Shown here piece by piece: positions 6,605 to 7,983 of a DNA stretch of 7,983 nt. Each line of letters opens with the position of its first letter. Position 1 is the stretch's first letter. A program made the translations under genes and the position numbers. The notes under the pieces were generated by a model. That model was not told where the DNA came from. It was given only the letters and a program-made list of their open reading frames with translations, and searched no databases. Source of the stretch: an uncultured Paraburkholderia sp. GTDB lineage: Bacteria > Pseudomonadota > Gammaproteobacteria > Burkholderiales > Burkholderiaceae. The stretch lies in assembly GCA_937917025.1 (NCBI GenBank), contig CALFSF010000105.1:1-7983 (forward strand), written 5' to 3'.

Positions 6605-7873
6605 CTATGAGGCAGGCTCGCACGCGCGCTCGAGCATCGCGTGCAGCAGCACGTTCGCGCCCGCTTCGATCCATTCGATCGTCGCGTCCTCGATCTCGTT
6701 GTGACTGATGCCGTCGACACACGGCACGAACACCATCGAGGTCGGCGCGACCTGCGACAGATAGCACGCGTCATGGCCCGCGCCCGACACGATGTCGCGG
6801 TTCGGATAGCCGAAGCGTTCGGCCGCCGCGCGCACCGACTTCACGCAGGCTGCGTCGAAGGCGACCGGCTTGTAGTAGAAAATCTGTTCGAGCTGCGTTT
6901 CAAGGCCGATTTCGCCCGCGATGCGCGCGACACCCTCACGCAGTTCCGCATCCATCCGTGCGAGCACGGCGTCGTCCGGATGACGAAAATCGACGGTGAA
7001 AAACACGCGGCCGGGAATCACGTTGCGCGAGTTCGGATAGACCTGCATCATGCCGACCGTCGCGCAGCCGAACGGCGCATGGTTCAGCCCGATCCGGTTC
7101 ACGAGGTCCACCACGCGCGAGGCGCCGAGCAACGCGTCGCGCCGGCGCGGCATCGGCGTCGGACCCGCATGCGCCTCCTGCCCGGTCAGCACGATCTCGT
7201 ACCAGCGCTGGCCCTGCGCGTCGGTCACGACGCCTATCGTCTTGTGTTCCGCCTCGAGTATCGGGCCCTGCTCGATGTGCAGTTCGAACGCGGCGTGAAT
7301 CGGCCGGCCGCCGCACGGCACGTCGCCCGCATAGCCGATGCGCTTGAGTTCCTCGCCGATCGTCTTGCCGTCGACGTCCTTGCGCGAAAGCCCATAGTCG
7401 AGCGTGAAGACGCCCGCGAACACACCCGATGCCACCATCGCCGGTGCGAAACGCGAGCCTTCCTCGTTGGTCCAGATCACGACTTCGACCGGATGCTCGG
7501 TCTCGATACCATGGTCGTTCAGGCTGCGGATCACTTCGAGGCCGCCGAGCACGCCGTAGATGCCGTCAAAGCGGCCGCCCGTCGGCTGCGAATCCGCGTG
7601 CGAGCCCGTCATCACCGGCAGCGCCGACGGGTTGCGTCCCGCGCGCCGCATGAACACGTTGCCCATCTGGTCGACGCTCACCGTGCAGCCCGCCTCCTTT
7701 GCCCAGCTCACGATCAGGTCGCGCCCTTCCCGGTCGAGATCCGTTAGCGCAAGACGGCAGACGCCGCCTTTAGGCGTTGCGCCGATCTTCGCCATCGTCA
7801 TGAGGCTGTCCCAAAGACGCTGACCGTTCACCTTGATCGACACGTCGAGTCCTGTCTCCGTCACTGCGTTCAT
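6605..7873 (-). CDS. M20-family Zn amidohydrolase, probable beta-ureidopropionase
   Basis: This 422-residue cytoplasmic metallohydrolase belongs to the N-carbamoyl-amino acid / allantoate amidohydrolase branch of peptidase family M20. In this cluster it would cleave N-carbamoyl-beta-alanine to beta-alanine, CO2 and ammonia, the last step of the reductive route. Expected metal ligands are H92 in GSHADSQ, D103 in GGRFDG, E138 beside catalytic E137 in TNEEGSRF, H199 in ELHIEQGP, and H391 in ISHNE. Substrate-contacting residues typical of the family are H235 in EAHAGPTPM, N284 in NVIPG and R297 in VDFRHPD. The lid/dimerisation domain lies at roughly 220-330, inserted in the catalytic domain. Length is normal. 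The ATG follows a GAGGAG Shine-Dalgarno at 7882-7887 with an 8-nt gap. It is the first gene of the visible cluster. Allantoate, N-carbamoyl-L-amino acid and beta-ureido substrates cannot be separated by motif alone; the assignment comes from the preTA-hydA context. Confidence 0.9.
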   Translation of the reverse strand: MNAVTETGLDVSIKVNGQRLWDSLMTMAKIGATPKGGVCRLALTDLDREGRDLIVSWAKEAGCTVSVDQMGNVFMRRAGRNPSALPVMTGSHADSQPTGGRFDGIYGVLGGLEVIRSLNDHGIETEHPVEVVIWTNEEGSRFAPAMVASGVFAGVFTLDYGLSRKDVDGKTIGEELKRIGYAGDVPCGGRPIHAAFELHIEQGPILEAEHKTIGVVTDAQGQRWYEIVLTGQEAHAGPTPMPRRRDALLGASRVVDLVNRIGLNHAPFGCATVGMMQVYPNSRNVIPGRVFFTVDFRHPDDAVLARMDAELREGVARIAGEIGLETQLEQIFYYKPVAFDAACVKSVRAAAERFGYPNRDIVSGAGHDACYLSQVAPTSMVFVPCVDGISHNEIEDATIEWIEAGANVLLHAMLERACEPAS

Positions 7874-7983
7874 CAGTCTCTCTCCTCAGCGAATCGGGTC
7901 ATTCAAAAGCGGGGTTGTGTACGCAAACGCGGTGCATCGGCGGCATGTCGTGGGGCATCGCGCCCGTCTGCGGTGCACCATCC
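7874..7983 (-). other. Operon upstream edge, possible end of another ORF
   Basis: On the minus strand this stretch leads into the amidohydrolase and holds its GAGGAG ribosome site. A frame open from the right edge ends in TGA at 7899-7901; its last residues would be MPHDMPPMHRVCVHNPAFE. The frame has G or C at roughly 70 percent of third positions, lower than expected for the neighbouring genes, and no motif, so it may be the tail of an upstream cotranscribed gene or only chance. I see no good sigma-70 promoter: TTGCGT with AATGAC 17 bp downstream is a poor match. Confidence 0.3.

Noticed and set aside
7897..7925. Minus-strand TTGCGT and AATGAC, 17 bp apart, as the operon promoter
   Set aside because: Only about three of six matches in each box; such pairs arise easily by chance.
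1..7983. CRISPR array, tRNA, rRNA, toxin-antitoxin or phage-defence system
   Set aside because: No regularly spaced repeats, cloverleaf-like sequence, or small paired genes with such motifs were found. The content is a metabolic operon plus an IS scar.

Overview
The window is high-GC DNA, with coding regions that strongly prefer G or C at third codon positions. The proteins most resemble those of beta-proteobacteria of the Burkholderia/Paraburkholderia/Caballeronia group; this placement is an inference from protein style and base composition, not from a marker gene. Almost everything lies on the minus strand, as one five-gene cluster read from right to left, from about 7873 down to 627, and closed by a strong rho-independent terminator at 572-604.

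The cluster encodes reductive pyrimidine catabolism, the uracil/thymine to beta-alanine/beta-aminoisobutyrate route. In transcription order it holds: an M20-family zinc amidohydrolase, the presumed beta-ureidopropionase (6605-7873); PreT, the FAD/NAD and Fe-S subunit of dihydropyrimidine dehydrogenase (5126-6487); PreA, the FMN and ferredoxin-domain subunit (3719-5038); an NCS1-type nucleobase/hydantoin permease (2134-3645); and HydA, dihydropyrimidinase/D-hydantoinase (627-2078). The permease would import the base, PreTA would reduce it to the 5,6-dihydro form, HydA would open the ring to the N-carbamoyl beta-amino acid, and the amidohydrolase would release the beta-amino acid, CO2 and ammonia. 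All key catalytic and metal-binding residues that I can place are present, so the pathway looks intact. No regulator and no beta-alanine aminotransferase are in view.

The gaps between genes carry structure. A perfect 13-bp hairpin (6522-6550) sits in the largest gap, between the amidohydrolase and preT. Between preA and the permease there is a 12-bp GC-rich hairpin followed by TTTT (3670-3704). It lies inside a 24-codon micro-ORF that overlaps the preA stop at one end and the permease start at the other. Together these could set a polar step between the first three and last two genes.

The left end (1-570) contains no intact gene. Plus-strand positions about 335-469 encode a recognisable piece of an IS6-family transposase ending in the RSSKYLNN motif, followed by out-of-frame debris, so this flank is an old insertion-sequence scar. 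The far left (1-334) shows nothing I can name. The right edge (7874-7983) holds the amidohydrolase Shine-Dalgarno and perhaps the last codons of a further upstream gene.
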